A DNA stretch of 64,000 nucleotides from Penumbrarchaeum sp964445525 (GTDB taxonomy: Archaea; Thermoplasmatota; Penumbrarchaeia; Penumbrarchaeales; Penumbrarchaeaceae). Shown here one piece after another: positions 1 through 7,879 of the stretch (position 1 is the first letter of the stretch; the number at the start of each line of letters is the position of its first letter). The notes beneath the pieces are model-generated. The model was not told the origin of the DNA and searched no databases. It saw nothing but the letters and a program-made list of their open reading frames with translations. The stretch is from NCBI GenBank assembly GCA_964445525.1, contig CAYULA010000018.1, forward strand, positions 1-64,000, in the 5' to 3' direction. A program made the translations under genes and the position numbers.

Positions 1-294
1 TTTTTGAAAACGGTTTCACAGTTTATATTCCTATTTTGTTTGTGCAACACCCTGTGGTTTATTACGACCGTACTGGTTGTCAATATCACAACAAAAGAGA
101 ACAGGATCCGGATGATAACCGATCATATGATCTTCCATTCATCAGCGATAACCTATATCATCTGGGAAAACCTGGATCTGTATTTGAGGAACCTCTTCCA
201 GAAGCTTGTATTCCTCATCCTGTTCCTGATCACATTTTCGGTATTGAGGACCCTTGTAGAAAATGAGAGGAGATTTGTCCATAACCGCCACTAA
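1..294 (+). CDS. C-terminal part of a membrane protein, cut by left edge
   Basis: This frame is open from the left edge to a TAA at 292-294. It encodes two hydrophobic stretches, at about residues 6-27 and 66-81, separated by a charged loop and followed by an Arg-rich tail. That is the pattern of a two-helix membrane segment with a positive-inside end. Codon choice (mostly ATC/ATA for Ile, AGG for Arg) matches the neighbours better than the overlapping third frame, which is also open from the edge and ends at 266. A TTG at position 4 could be a start, but more likely the gene begins outside the window. No family is recognised. Confidence 0.4.
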   Translation, partial: FLKTVSQFIFLFCLCNTLWFITTVLVVNITTKENRIRMITDHMIFHSSAITYIIWENLDLYLRNLFQKLVFLILFLITFSVLRTLVENERRFVHNRH

Positions 295-387
295 TAACTT
301 TCGAACCGACCCAGGATCGAAAAGAGCCGTATTCCACCCATATCTATTTAGCATAGGGTCTTTTATGAGTTACCAGGAAGCCTCGCC

Positions 388-897
388 ATGGAACAAAACA
401 TTTTTTCTATATCCCTGCAAGAGTACAATGGATTCAAAGTCTGGGAACTCGATGACATTCCAAAACCAAATGAGGTTCGTTCCGGTACTGCCAGGTATCA
501 TGGACAGAGGTACGTTGAACAGTTGATGAAAAGCGTGAACAGGAAGGTTTTCATGAACAAGGAAGACCGGTTTTTAGCCCCTCTTTATTCTATTTTGGAG
601 AACAGCCTGGAAAACGGAGTGGAGGACGAGGCATGGATCAAATGGGATGACAGATCACATTATACCCGTATCAGCTGGACTGGTTACTTATGGAAGCTTC
701 CTCCCGAGATCAAGAGAAGGTCTGTTCTGATAGAGATCCTGAAGATCGGGACGGAGATCCCTCCTGCTGAGTTGAAGGTCACCCTGAAAAAGATCGCTGA
801 TGATAAGGGAGATATCCTGATACCTCCAAAGGTGGTCTCCAAGTTGAACCTGAAAAACGGCGATCCAGTGAATGTTAGGATGAGGATCTGCAAATAA
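388..897 (+). CDS. Uncharacterised protein with AbrB-like C-terminal tail
   Basis: The gene encodes a soluble protein of 169 residues with no recognised full-length family. The last 30 residues (GDILIPPKVV followed by LNLKNGDPVNVRM) have the rhythm of an AbrB/SpoVT swapped-hairpin domain, in which a short basic or polar strand is followed by L-x-L-x-x-GD. This suggests DNA binding or dimerisation, by resemblance only. The central part is rich in Trp, Lys and Glu. The ATG at 388 follows a weak AT-rich element near 342-350. The gene converges on the RRM gene, with a strong hairpin between them. Confidence 0.72.
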   Translation: MEQNIFSISLQEYNGFKVWELDDIPKPNEVRSGTARYHGQRYVEQLMKSVNRKVFMNKEDRFLAPLYSILENSLENGVEDEAWIKWDDRSHYTRISWTGYLWKLPPEIKRRSVLIEILKIGTEIPPAELKVTLKKIADDKGDILIPPKVVSKLNLKNGDPVNVRMRICK

Positions 898-904
898 AAA
901 AATT

Positions 905-932
905 AGGATCCCGGATAATGTTTCGGGATCCT
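905..932. terminator. Hairpin terminator shared by convergent genes
   Basis: A perfect 9-bp stem (AGGATCCCG / CGGGATCCT) encloses a 10-nt loop. It is followed on the + strand by a T-rich run (933-946) and preceded by an A-rich run (892-902). It lies 8 bases after the stop of the 388-897 gene and 60 bases beyond the stop of the opposite RRM gene, so it can act in both directions. Confidence 0.65.
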
Positions 933-994
933 GTTTCTTTTCTTCTAAATATGCCAGAATGTGGCAGTATCAATCGGAATATGTATGAGATTGA

Positions 995-1261
995 TTACCA
1001 GGAACGATTTCCTCTTTCTTCCCTGGGACGTGCGACATTGACCTTCAATGTCCTTCCGTCCAGTTCCTTGCCGTTAAGTCCGGAAATGGCTTTTTCGCCT
1101 TCTTCATCATCGCTCATTTCCACAAAACCGAATCCCTTGGACCTGTTTGTATACCTGTCCATGATGATCTTCACATCATCAACCGATCCGAATTCTTCAA
1201 AAGCCTTTCTCAGTTCGCCTTCTCCCGTATCGAAGGAGAGATTTCCAACGTATATATTCAT
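995..1261 (-). CDS. Small single-RRM RNA-binding protein
   Basis: The gene encodes 88 residues that are almost entirely one RNA recognition motif. RNP2 is IYVGNL at residues 3-8 and RNP1 is KGFGFVEM at about 43-50, with the aromatic side chains that stack on RNA bases. A short basic tail (RPREERGNRSW) follows. Single-RRM proteins of this size are best known from bacteria (cyanobacterial Rbp type) and are patchy in archaea, so lateral acquisition is plausible but is an inference. Binding to single-stranded RNA, perhaps mRNA under stress, is the likely role. The ATG is preceded by an AGGGGG stretch (GGCAAAGGGGGTA) that can serve as ribosome site. Confidence 0.9.
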   Translation of the reverse strand: MNIYVGNLSFDTGEGELRKAFEEFGSVDDVKIIMDRYTNRSKGFGFVEMSDDEEGEKAISGLNGKELDGRTLKVNVARPREERGNRSW

Positions 1262-1377
1262 TCAAATACCCCCTTTGCCTGATATCGGGGGCCTAAAGCA
1301 CCAAATCTCAAGCCTAGAGCAGGTTAGCTAAACATAGGTTATACTTATACTAGTCGGCCAAAAAACCGATTTTTGTC

Positions 1378-2373
1378 CTAATCGATATAAATCGTATCAG
1401 GTCCCCTCTCCCAGGGTTTCTCTCGTTTCCAATCCTCTATCCACTCTTCCGGGATTGCCAAAGATATTGCAGCAACATCTCCCAGATGCTTCCCCAATCC
1501 CGTAGATTCTATTCTTACCTCCTGTGAAAGCAAAGGAAACGATCTGTAGAAAACCTCTTTCACCATTGGCAGGAGCAGTTCCTCATTATTGAGAAAAACA
1601 CTGCCTCCGATCGTGATCATGGAGGTATCCAGGACAGCATTCAGGGAAGCTATGCCCTTTGCGAAATAGGTGGCAGTCCTCTTCACAACTTCAACTGCCT
1701 TGTCATCACCCTGATGATACCTATCGAAGACTTCGGCAGTGGTGACATCCTTTCCATACCGGTTTGCGATCGAGGTCCCCGAAGACCACGCCTCCAGATC
1801 ACCCACATTGCCGCATCCGCAGGTGGGGCCCTCCAATCCGAGGTATATGTGCCCTCCGTGAGGGGCGTTTCCGTTCTTTCCCTTGATCAATCTCCCATCC
1901 ACATAAGCTCCTGTTCCAATTCCGGTGCTCCAGGTGACATACATCAGATCATCGATTCCTTCCCCCTTTCCGAATATCTTCTCCGCAACAACTCCTGAAA
2001 CCGCGTCATTTTCGATCTGGAGAGCTTCATAATATTCTCTTAGGACCTTCTCGAGGGGAACGGAGTTCCAATCATTGGGGAGAACTTCCCTTTCGGGAGC
2101 CATCCCTCCGCAGATGTTTGGTGATACCAGTTCTATCATTCCCTCGGTCCTCCTGAAAGGACCCGCGGAACTCACACCCACTGAATCTGGCTCCTCCCTC
2201 CCGGATTCCTCCATGCACATGTCAATGAGGTCCTTGACCTGCAGCGGTATGGAATTCGGCTTTCCCTTCAAAACAACCGGCTGCTGGACTCTTACAATTA
2301 TACCCTCCCTGTCGGAAATCGAGACGGCCACCTTTGTGGCACCGATGTCAACAGCGGCGATGATTTCAGCCAT
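1378..2373 (-). CDS. ROK-family sugar kinase (glucokinase-like)
   Basis: The protein belongs to the ROK family, which phosphorylates hexoses with ATP. The N-terminal phosphate-binding motif is DIGATK, the catalytic Asp lies in IENDA, and a G-H-I-Y-L-G segment is followed by the ROK zinc signature region CGCGNVGDLE. The usual third Cys of C-x-C-G-x-x-G-C is Asp here, so zinc binding may be altered. The ATG at 2373 is chosen because AAGGAG stands 7 bases upstream; an in-frame TTG at 2430 that overlaps the previous stop is less likely. It lies downstream of treT and the TPS/TPP gene on the same strand. It may supply or recycle glucose 6-phosphate for trehalose metabolism; substrate specificity cannot be read from the sequence. 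Confidence 0.88.
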   Translation of the reverse strand: MAEIIAAVDIGATKVAVSISDREGIIVRVQQPVVLKGKPNSIPLQVKDLIDMCMEESGREEPDSVGVSSAGPFRRTEGMIELVSPNICGGMAPEREVLPNDWNSVPLEKVLREYYEALQIENDAVSGVVAEKIFGKGEGIDDLMYVTWSTGIGTGAYVDGRLIKGKNGNAPHGGHIYLGLEGPTCGCGNVGDLEAWSSGTSIANRYGKDVTTAEVFDRYHQGDDKAVEVVKRTATYFAKGIASLNAVLDTSMITIGGSVFLNNEELLLPMVKEVFYRSFPLLSQEVRIESTGLGKHLGDVAAISLAIPEEWIEDWKREKPWERGPDTIYID

Positions 2374-2426
2374 GGAAACTTCTCCTTTCTTTAAAAGGAA
2401 GTTTGCAGGGCTTAATAATTGATCGG

Positions 2427-3650
2427 TCAATTGCCATTAAGGGATGAGAACAGGTCCAGATAGTCGGACATCAATCTGGTTATCAGGAAATTCTCCCTGA
2501 CGTGCTCTCGCCCCTTTTTCCCCATCTCTTCTCGCAATCCATCATCTTCAAGCAAATCGACTATCCTCTCAACGAAACAGTCGTTATCTCTTGGATCACA
2601 TAGGTATCCAGTCTCTCCGTCCATAATTTGAAGAGGTATTCCCCCGACCCTTGAGGTTACGACAGGAGTGCCTTTCCAGAGGGCCTCCGAAACCGTCAAC
2701 CCGAATCCTTCACGAAGAGATTTCTGAATTACGACATGCGAGATCCTCTGAAGTGCATTCACGAACAGCTCCTCGGCGTTTACAACGAGAATAATATCTC
2801 CGGAATCGATCAGCTCTCTCGCCTTCTCCTCCACCCTCTTGAAGATCTCCCACCCCTCGGGATCGTCGGAGGCCATGCTTCCGCAGAGTATCAGTCTGCA
2901 GTCGAACCTCTCCTTCACTTTCTTGTATACTTCAATTACTCCCTCGGGATCCTTCCATATGTCGAACCTGGATATCTGGGATATTATGGGTTTGTCCAGG
3001 GGTATCTCGTGATGGGCCATCTGCTCTCGGATCTTCTTTTGATCCAGATCCATGTTCTTCTCGGTGAGTGGATCGATAGCCGGATGGATGATCACATCAT
3101 CCATATAAAGATCGTCCTTCCTGTAATCCTCATGGGAGATGATCATTTTATCGTATTTTTCGATGTATTTTTTCGCGAATTTCCACAGTTCTGGATTAGG
3201 GTCGGTGATATCGATATGGAGCCTCCAGATCCAGGGCTGTTTCTTCTCAACGAAAGATATCAAAGGCAGAGGCTGCGGATCGTGTATTACCACTACATCA
3301 TAGTCAAAATCATTGTATGTGGTGAATTCCTCATTCGTTCCGAGATAGAGCTCCTTTACCCTTTCCGTTAAATCGATCTCACCGCCCTGAAGCGCGTTGT
3401 GGAAGCTCTTTGTAACCTCGAAGAATTCATGGAAACCCCTGAGTATCTTCCATTCGATGTTGAGGCCCAAATGATTGAGCATGGGAACCATGGAGTTCAG
3501 CATCTCCGCCACACCCCCGCCGTCCGAGGTTGAGTTCACCATCAGGTATCTCTTGCCGTTTTGTGCGTTGGCCTTTTCAATCAATTCGTCCAACTTCTTA
3601 TCACCGATAACTGGTCTGTACTGTTCGAGGTCGATCATGGAGGATCCCAT
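2427..3650 (-). CDS. treT: Trehalose glycosyltransferring synthase (TreT), GT4
   Basis: The 407-residue protein is a GT4 glycosyltransferase close to archaeal TreT, which reversibly makes trehalose from an NDP-glucose and free glucose. Visible marks are the N-terminal VNSTSDGGGVAEML loop, the VIHDPQPLP segment, and the donor-binding E-x7-E motif (EGFGLTVSE) near residue 316. The length is typical of the family. It follows the TPS/TPP gene after 68 bases and precedes the ROK kinase, so the three genes probably form one transcript. The start at 3650 is uncertain; a second ATG at 3638 is possible. Having TreT beside TPS/TPP gives the cell two independent routes to trehalose, one of which can also degrade it. 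Confidence 0.9.
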   Translation of the reverse strand: MGSSMIDLEQYRPVIGDKKLDELIEKANAQNGKRYLMVNSTSDGGGVAEMLNSMVPMLNHLGLNIEWKILRGFHEFFEVTKSFHNALQGGEIDLTERVKELYLGTNEEFTTYNDFDYDVVVIHDPQPLPLISFVEKKQPWIWRLHIDITDPNPELWKFAKKYIEKYDKMIISHEDYRKDDLYMDDVIIHPAIDPLTEKNMDLDQKKIREQMAHHEIPLDKPIISQISRFDIWKDPEGVIEVYKKVKERFDCRLILCGSMASDDPEGWEIFKRVEEKARELIDSGDIILVVNAEELFVNALQRISHVVIQKSLREGFGLTVSEALWKGTPVVTSRVGGIPLQIMDGETGYLCDPRDNDCFVERIVDLLEDDGLREEMGKKGREHVRENFLITRLMSDYLDLFSSLNGN

Positions 3651-3718
3651 CCCTGTGTCAACACTAAAAGAGAAATCGATTAAAAAGTTTGCATATGATT
3701 TCCATTATTGAGAAAGAC

Positions 3719-5902
3719 TCAGAGGTCTGCCATCTTTTTTAGAAAGAACCTCACATCCTCAACGTTCTTCACGTTGAATCTGGCCTTCGAGGTTCTGTAT
3801 CCCACTCTTATGGAATAACTTTTCTCCGGCATCTCCTCGAACATGTCCTCATCGGTCCAGTCGTCCCCGACAGCCATCAGAAAATCCCATTTACCCCTGT
3901 CCAGCCAGTTATTTATCGCCCTGCCCTTGTTAATCCCGATGTTTTTTATCTCGATAACCTTGTTGCCGTTCAGGATACCCACGTTCAGATTTGATATCAT
4001 ATTGTGGAGGGTCTCCTTCATCTCGCTTATCTGGGCATGGGCCTGATGTTGATCCGCTCTCCTGTAATGCCATGCGAGAGAGTAGCCTTTCTCTTCGATG
4101 AAAGCTCCTGGTGTCTTGATGACATATGATTCAAGGACCGGACGGATCTTCTCCTTCCAGGATTTCTCCAGATGTTCGATCATCCTCCAGTCCTCACCCC
4201 TTGGTCTGATCCAGACACCATGCTCGGCAACAATATTCAGTTCCAGGTCCCCGAACCATTCGTTGAGGGTTTTTTTATCCCTTCCGCTGACGATAATTAC
4301 TTCTGTATTTTTCTGGACTATCAGTTTCTTGAGGCATGACAGGAGCTCCTCGTCCGGTACAGCTTCTCCGGGAAGCTTGCGAAAACCGGTCAAGGTTCCG
4401 TCATAATCAAGCATCAGTAGACGTTTTCCTGCCTTTTGGAAATCCTTTACCATTCTATCGATCGCGGGTCCGTCCATCTTCCTGAAACTCTTCTTAACCT
4501 GTATCTCCTTAACCTTCTCCAGTTCCGAGATGAAATCCGAAGCCCATCTGTCCACATCGTACTTCCTTATCCTGTCCCTCATTATCCGATTGCTCTTGAT
4601 CTGTTTTCTCCTGGGCATCTCCAGGGCCTCGTAAATGGAATCTGCAACCTCTTCGATGTTCTTCGGATTGACATGAAGAGCCTCCCCGAGCTCCTTTGCC
4701 GCACCTGCCAGTTCTGAAAGTATCAGGACTCCCGTATGTTCCGATCTGGATGCTATGTATTCCTTTGCTATCAGGTTCATACCATCCCGAAGCGGTGTTA
4801 TCAATGCCACATCAGCAGTTGAATAGAGTGCTAGTAGCTGGTTCTGGGGAATGTTCTGGAATATGTACCAGATCGGGACCCATCCAAGTCGGGTGTATTT
4901 TCCGTTGACCTCCCCCACCAACTGTTCCACCTCCACCCTGAGATCTTGATAGGTGTCCACTCCTATTCTGGAGGGACTGGCGACATTTATCAGTGTGACC
5001 TTCTCGTGATATTCGGGGTATTTTTCCAGAAATCTTCCGTAAGCTTTGATCCTCTGGGGAATGCCTTTTGTGTAATCCATCCTGTCGATGGACATTATGA
5101 TCTTCCTGTTGTCCACCATCCTCAAGATATCCTTTTTCTCCTTCACCACATCCGGAGACTTTGGTGCGACCGAGAAATATTCGAAGTCTATACTGATGGG
5201 GAATGAGCTGACCTTCACGGTCCTGGAACCAATCTGAATGTAACCCAGGGAATTCTCGTATCCGAGGAGCCTCCTTACGCTGCTCAGAAAATGCAGCACG
5301 TAATCATATGTGTGAAAGCCAATCAGGTCCGCTCCCATCATTCCCCTTAGAATCTCGTTCCTCCAGGGGAGGGTCCTGAATACTTCGGAAGATGGGAAAG
5401 GGATGTGGAGAAAATACCCGATTGAAAGCTCCGGCATCTTCTTCCTGAGCATTCTGGGAAGAAGGAACAGGTGATAATCATGTATCCAAACGGTGTCCCC
5501 TTTTTCGGCAACTTCCAGGATCTCCTCTGCGAATTCCTCGTTTACCCTCCTGTACGCTTCCCAATCCCCCGGATCCATCTTGGTATGGGTTATGAAATAA
5601 TGAAACAGGGGCCAGATGGTTTTGTTGGAAAAACCTTCGTAATACATTTCCACGTCGCAGCCGGAAAGAAAGACACCCCTGCACCTTTTCTCCATGAGTC
5701 CCGATCTGATCTTTTCCTTATCCTCTTGTGATAGTTCCTCGGAATTCACTCCCGACCATCCCACCCATACCGAGTTGTAATCTCTGTAAAAGGATGAAAG
5801 GGCCGTTGCCAGTCCACCTATGCTCGGAGTGAATTCAAAATCATTGCCACCCCTGTCTATCTTGATCGGAAGTCTGTTCGACACCAGGATCATTTTTCCC
5901 AT
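3719..5902 (-). CDS. Bifunctional trehalose-6-phosphate synthase/phosphatase
   Basis: This 727-residue protein fuses two enzymes. Residues 1 to about 475 form a GT20 (OtsA-like) trehalose-6-phosphate synthase with the N-terminal VSNRLP motif, HDYHL near 141, DYTKG near 276 and DGMNLIAKEY near 373. Residues about 495-727 form a HAD phosphatase (OtsB-like) with the nucleophile motif DYDGTL near 499, a later VSGRD motif and GDDWTDEDMF acid motif. It would turn UDP-glucose and glucose 6-phosphate into trehalose in one polypeptide. The ATG at 5902 (MGKMILVSN) is preferred because the family begins here; an in-frame ATG at 5950 lies nearer the TATA box and would add 16 residues. The trehalose made is probably a compatible solute. 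Confidence 0.93.
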   Translation of the reverse strand: MGKMILVSNRLPIKIDRGGNDFEFTPSIGGLATALSSFYRDYNSVWVGWSGVNSEELSQEDKEKIRSGLMEKRCRGVFLSGCDVEMYYEGFSNKTIWPLFHYFITHTKMDPGDWEAYRRVNEEFAEEILEVAEKGDTVWIHDYHLFLLPRMLRKKMPELSIGYFLHIPFPSSEVFRTLPWRNEILRGMMGADLIGFHTYDYVLHFLSSVRRLLGYENSLGYIQIGSRTVKVSSFPISIDFEYFSVAPKSPDVVKEKKDILRMVDNRKIIMSIDRMDYTKGIPQRIKAYGRFLEKYPEYHEKVTLINVASPSRIGVDTYQDLRVEVEQLVGEVNGKYTRLGWVPIWYIFQNIPQNQLLALYSTADVALITPLRDGMNLIAKEYIASRSEHTGVLILSELAGAAKELGEALHVNPKNIEEVADSIYEALEMPRRKQIKSNRIMRDRIRKYDVDRWASDFISELEKVKEIQVKKSFRKMDGPAIDRMVKDFQKAGKRLLMLDYDGTLTGFRKLPGEAVPDEELLSCLKKLIVQKNTEVIIVSGRDKKTLNEWFGDLELNIVAEHGVWIRPRGEDWRMIEHLEKSWKEKIRPVLESYVIKTPGAFIEEKGYSLAWHYRRADQHQAHAQISEMKETLHNMISNLNVGILNGNKVIEIKNIGINKGRAINNWLDRGKWDFLMAVGDDWTDEDMFEEMPEKSYSIRVGYRTSKARFNVKNVEDVRFFLKKMADL

Positions 5903-5992
5903 TTCAGGTCCCCGCAACTGAAATCCGGAACCCTGATCCCTCTGCAGCATATATTATGATTTTAGCTGGTAAACGATATTTGAAACCATAAT

Positions 5993-6000
5993 CTTATATA
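5993..6000 (-). promoter_or_regulatory. TATA box for the trehalose operon
   Basis: Read on the minus strand, TATATAAG lies about 26 bases before a predicted transcription start near 5968. It faces the TPS/TPP gene. A second TATA box at 6031 faces the other way, so the 150-base gap holds a divergent promoter pair. Confidence 0.55.
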
Positions 6001-6030
6001 CAAAAATTTTCAAATCAAGTGATATTTGTA

Positions 6031-6038
6031 TTATATAT
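6031..6038 (+). promoter_or_regulatory. TATA box of a leaderless gene
   Basis: TTATATAT is centred about 22-25 bases before the ATG at 6056. This spacing places transcription start at or next to the start codon, the pattern of leaderless archaeal mRNA. No ribosome-binding sequence precedes the ATG. Confidence 0.55.
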
Positions 6039-6055
6039 CCTGATGTTTTCCATAT

Positions 6056-6274
6056 ATGGTTGAAGGAGTCGAACTCGTTTTAACAATAATTCATCTCATT
6101 TTTTCCATATCTGCGGTGGCATGGGGGGTATACGGTATTGCCTATAGGATATTCATCTCGTCCAAAAACCATATCAGATTCCTGGAAGTTGAGACGCCGG
6201 GATGGTATAATGTGGCTTTCTGGATCATCATCATTCCGTTTTTGATCGTCGGTGCGGTTTTGATGTTAATGTGA
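6056..6274 (+). CDS. Small two-helix membrane protein
   Basis: The gene encodes 72 residues with a hydrophobic helix at about 6-28 and another at 51-71, joined by a basic and polar loop (ISSKNHIRF). No family is recognised. The start is supported by the well-placed TATA box and the absence of a leader. It is divergent from the trehalose operon and its stop abuts the stop of the opposite PPC-domain gene. Its function is unknown. Confidence 0.65.
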   Translation: MVEGVELVLTIIHLIFSISAVAWGVYGIAYRIFISSKNHIRFLEVETPGWYNVAFWIIIIPFLIVGAVLMLM

Positions 6275-7297
6275 TCATCGTCTTGGAGGTTTTTTCGGAA
6301 CTCTACTCACCCTCCCGGGGGAGGTCCTTCCTCTCCTCTTTTCCGCGATCCTGTTCTTGTCCTTGTTTCCCTTGAGAACTAGCCAGATGACAAGGATCAG
6401 TACTCCTGCGAATCCAATTATCGGAACCAGGAAGATCAGAAGGTAGAAACACATCATGGCCCCCATCAGACCAAGCAGCGCTTCCTCACCCAAAAATCCC
6501 TCCTCGAAATCTATATCGATTTTGTATTCTCCCTCGCCCCAGACGGAGAGATATACATTTTCTTCCTCATCACCGTAAGGGTACACATCCTCTTCCAGGG
6601 TCCTCCTCTCTCCTGGATGGGAGAGCTCCACCTCCTCGCTTACGCACTCCGAATAGATATCCATTCCCGCATATACGGAGCCATTTCCGGGATCGGTTTT
6701 TTCGATTCTCACTTTCACGGATCCTTCCCGGTCGCAGGGAATTCTATATCTGTCCATATCTTCATATTCGAGATAGCCGTATTCGAACTCGTATACTCGA
6801 CCTTCCCTCTCGTCTCCGATCCCCAGTACGTCTGCTCTTTCATTGTATCCGGGAGCATCTTCGGGATCATTCATCTCCTCTATGAGGACCTCGACGGTGT
6901 AGTTGCCATTTCCGGAAACCGCTATGAAGAAATAATCCTCTGCATCCCTGTTTAATAGCATTCCCCTCACCATTTCTCCGGCTATGGTCAATTCATCGAT
7001 TGTTTCTTCTCCGGGTCCCTCTATGTTGATGCTTCTCCTGTAGGAATCGAAAACGTTCATTTCCAGTCCGTCCAGGCCAGTATCGGTTTTTTTAAGGGAG
7101 TAGAATATGACAGTATCTGCGGGAACATCGATCCTGTAAACATCCGGATCCCCGGTACCGTTAACCGATCCGTTAATATTGCCTTCCAGGAAGGATTGGG
7201 GCTCGTCCATTGAATCGTTTGGCTCCTCTTCCTCCATGCCTAGTGCTGCACCTATCATTACCAGAAACATAATTGCGGCAGGTAATACCAGTTTCAT
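6275..7297 (-). CDS. Membrane-anchored secreted protein with PPC-like domains
   Basis: The 340-residue protein has a signal peptide (residues 1-20) followed by E-E-E-E-P-N-D-S, the hallmark opening of a bacterial pre-peptidase C-terminal (PPC) domain. The DPDVYRIDVPA strand is typical of that fold, and a second divergent copy begins near residue 145 (DMDRYRIPCD). A hydrophobic helix at about 270-303 and a basic tail (KRRGRTSPGR, ending PKKPPRR) anchor it with the C terminus inside. PPC domains usually fold beside secreted proteases, and the large subtilase at 7880-10264 is on the same strand upstream. It starts 4 bases after the zinc-ribbon gene stop, so the two are cotranscribed. The exact function is unknown. 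Confidence 0.8.
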   Translation of the reverse strand: MKLVLPAAIMFLVMIGAALGMEEEEPNDSMDEPQSFLEGNINGSVNGTGDPDVYRIDVPADTVIFYSLKKTDTGLDGLEMNVFDSYRRSINIEGPGEETIDELTIAGEMVRGMLLNRDAEDYFFIAVSGNGNYTVEVLIEEMNDPEDAPGYNERADVLGIGDEREGRVYEFEYGYLEYEDMDRYRIPCDREGSVKVRIEKTDPGNGSVYAGMDIYSECVSEEVELSHPGERRTLEEDVYPYGDEEENVYLSVWGEGEYKIDIDFEEGFLGEEALLGLMGAMMCFYLLIFLVPIIGFAGVLILVIWLVLKGNKDKNRIAEKRRGRTSPGRVSRVPKKPPRR

Positions 7298-7301
7298 GTC
7301 A

Positions 7302-7553
7302 TCAATCCCCCACGAATCTCAAACTCCCCGTGTCATCTCCGCTCACGAACTCCTTGTCGGGATCATTGACATATATCCTGGTCAATGTCCCGCAGTCCCT
7401 GCAGATGTCGCAGAAAAGGTAGGACCCGGCTGAGAAAATGCCGAAAGGACCCTTTGACCTCGGTCCGAGTGAACGGTTCTGGGTGGTCCTTATCTCCACC
7501 ATCTTCTGAATGTTTGATCCACCACAGTGTAGGCAGAGATCCTTTCCCGTCAT
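7302..7553 (-). CDS. Small zinc-ribbon protein
   Basis: The gene encodes 83 residues with two knuckles: C-L-H-C near the start and C-D-I-C-R-D-C in the middle. This is the layout of a zinc ribbon in which the second knuckle carries an extra Cys. No enzymatic motif is present. The ATG at 7553 follows GGGAGGAG at good spacing, which makes it the better start than the in-frame codon at 7595. It is the first gene of a two-gene unit with the PPC-domain protein. It is not assigned to a named family. Confidence 0.72.
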   Translation of the reverse strand: MTGKDLCLHCGGSNIQKMVEIRTTQNRSLGPRSKGPFGIFSAGSYLFCDICRDCGTLTRIYVNDPDKEFVSGDDTGSLRFVGD

Positions 7554-7670
7554 GTAATTCTCCTCCCATTCCCCGATGAGATAGGGACTCACCACTACTT
7601 CATTATTTCCTGAGTTTCACATGTATATCTGTACGAATAGCCTAAATATCCATAATCAGTTGGCCCGCCA

Positions 7671-7877
7671 ATGAACAGGAGGATCGTCACATGGGGGATC
7701 TCGCTTCTGATCTTGACCTTTCTTCTACCATTGGTCTTCTTTCTCCTTTCATTGACAGGATTTGAACTAATCGAAGGGCTTCTGCTGGGACTTGATTGGT
7801 TCTGCTGTATCGGCTGGTCCGTTCTCTTTATGTTGCTTGGACTGTTCCTTCTCATAATCGGTCTGAGAACAGAGTGA
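7671..7877 (+). CDS. Small two-helix membrane protein
   Basis: The gene encodes 68 residues with two hydrophobic helices at about 8-27 and 44-64, a basic N terminus (MNRR) and a Cys pair (FCCIGW) before the second helix. It is a plausible membrane protein but is not recognised. It ends 2 bases before the stop of the opposite subtilase gene. It resembles the 6056-6274 product only in layout. Confidence 0.55.
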   Translation: MNRRIVTWGISLLILTFLLPLVFFLLSLTGFELIEGLLLGLDWFCCIGWSVLFMLLGLFLLIIGLRTE

Positions 7878-7879
7878 TC

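Noticed and set aside
3..266. Open third frame at the left edge ending at 266
   Set aside because: It is open but Pro and Gly codon use is atypical, and the first frame gives a convincing two-helix membrane segment with native codon choice; both cannot be right, and the first was preferred at low confidence.
7595..7855. Open frame opposite the 68-residue membrane protein
   Set aside because: Low-complexity Ser/Pro/Arg sequence typical of the reverse of a hydrophobic coding region.
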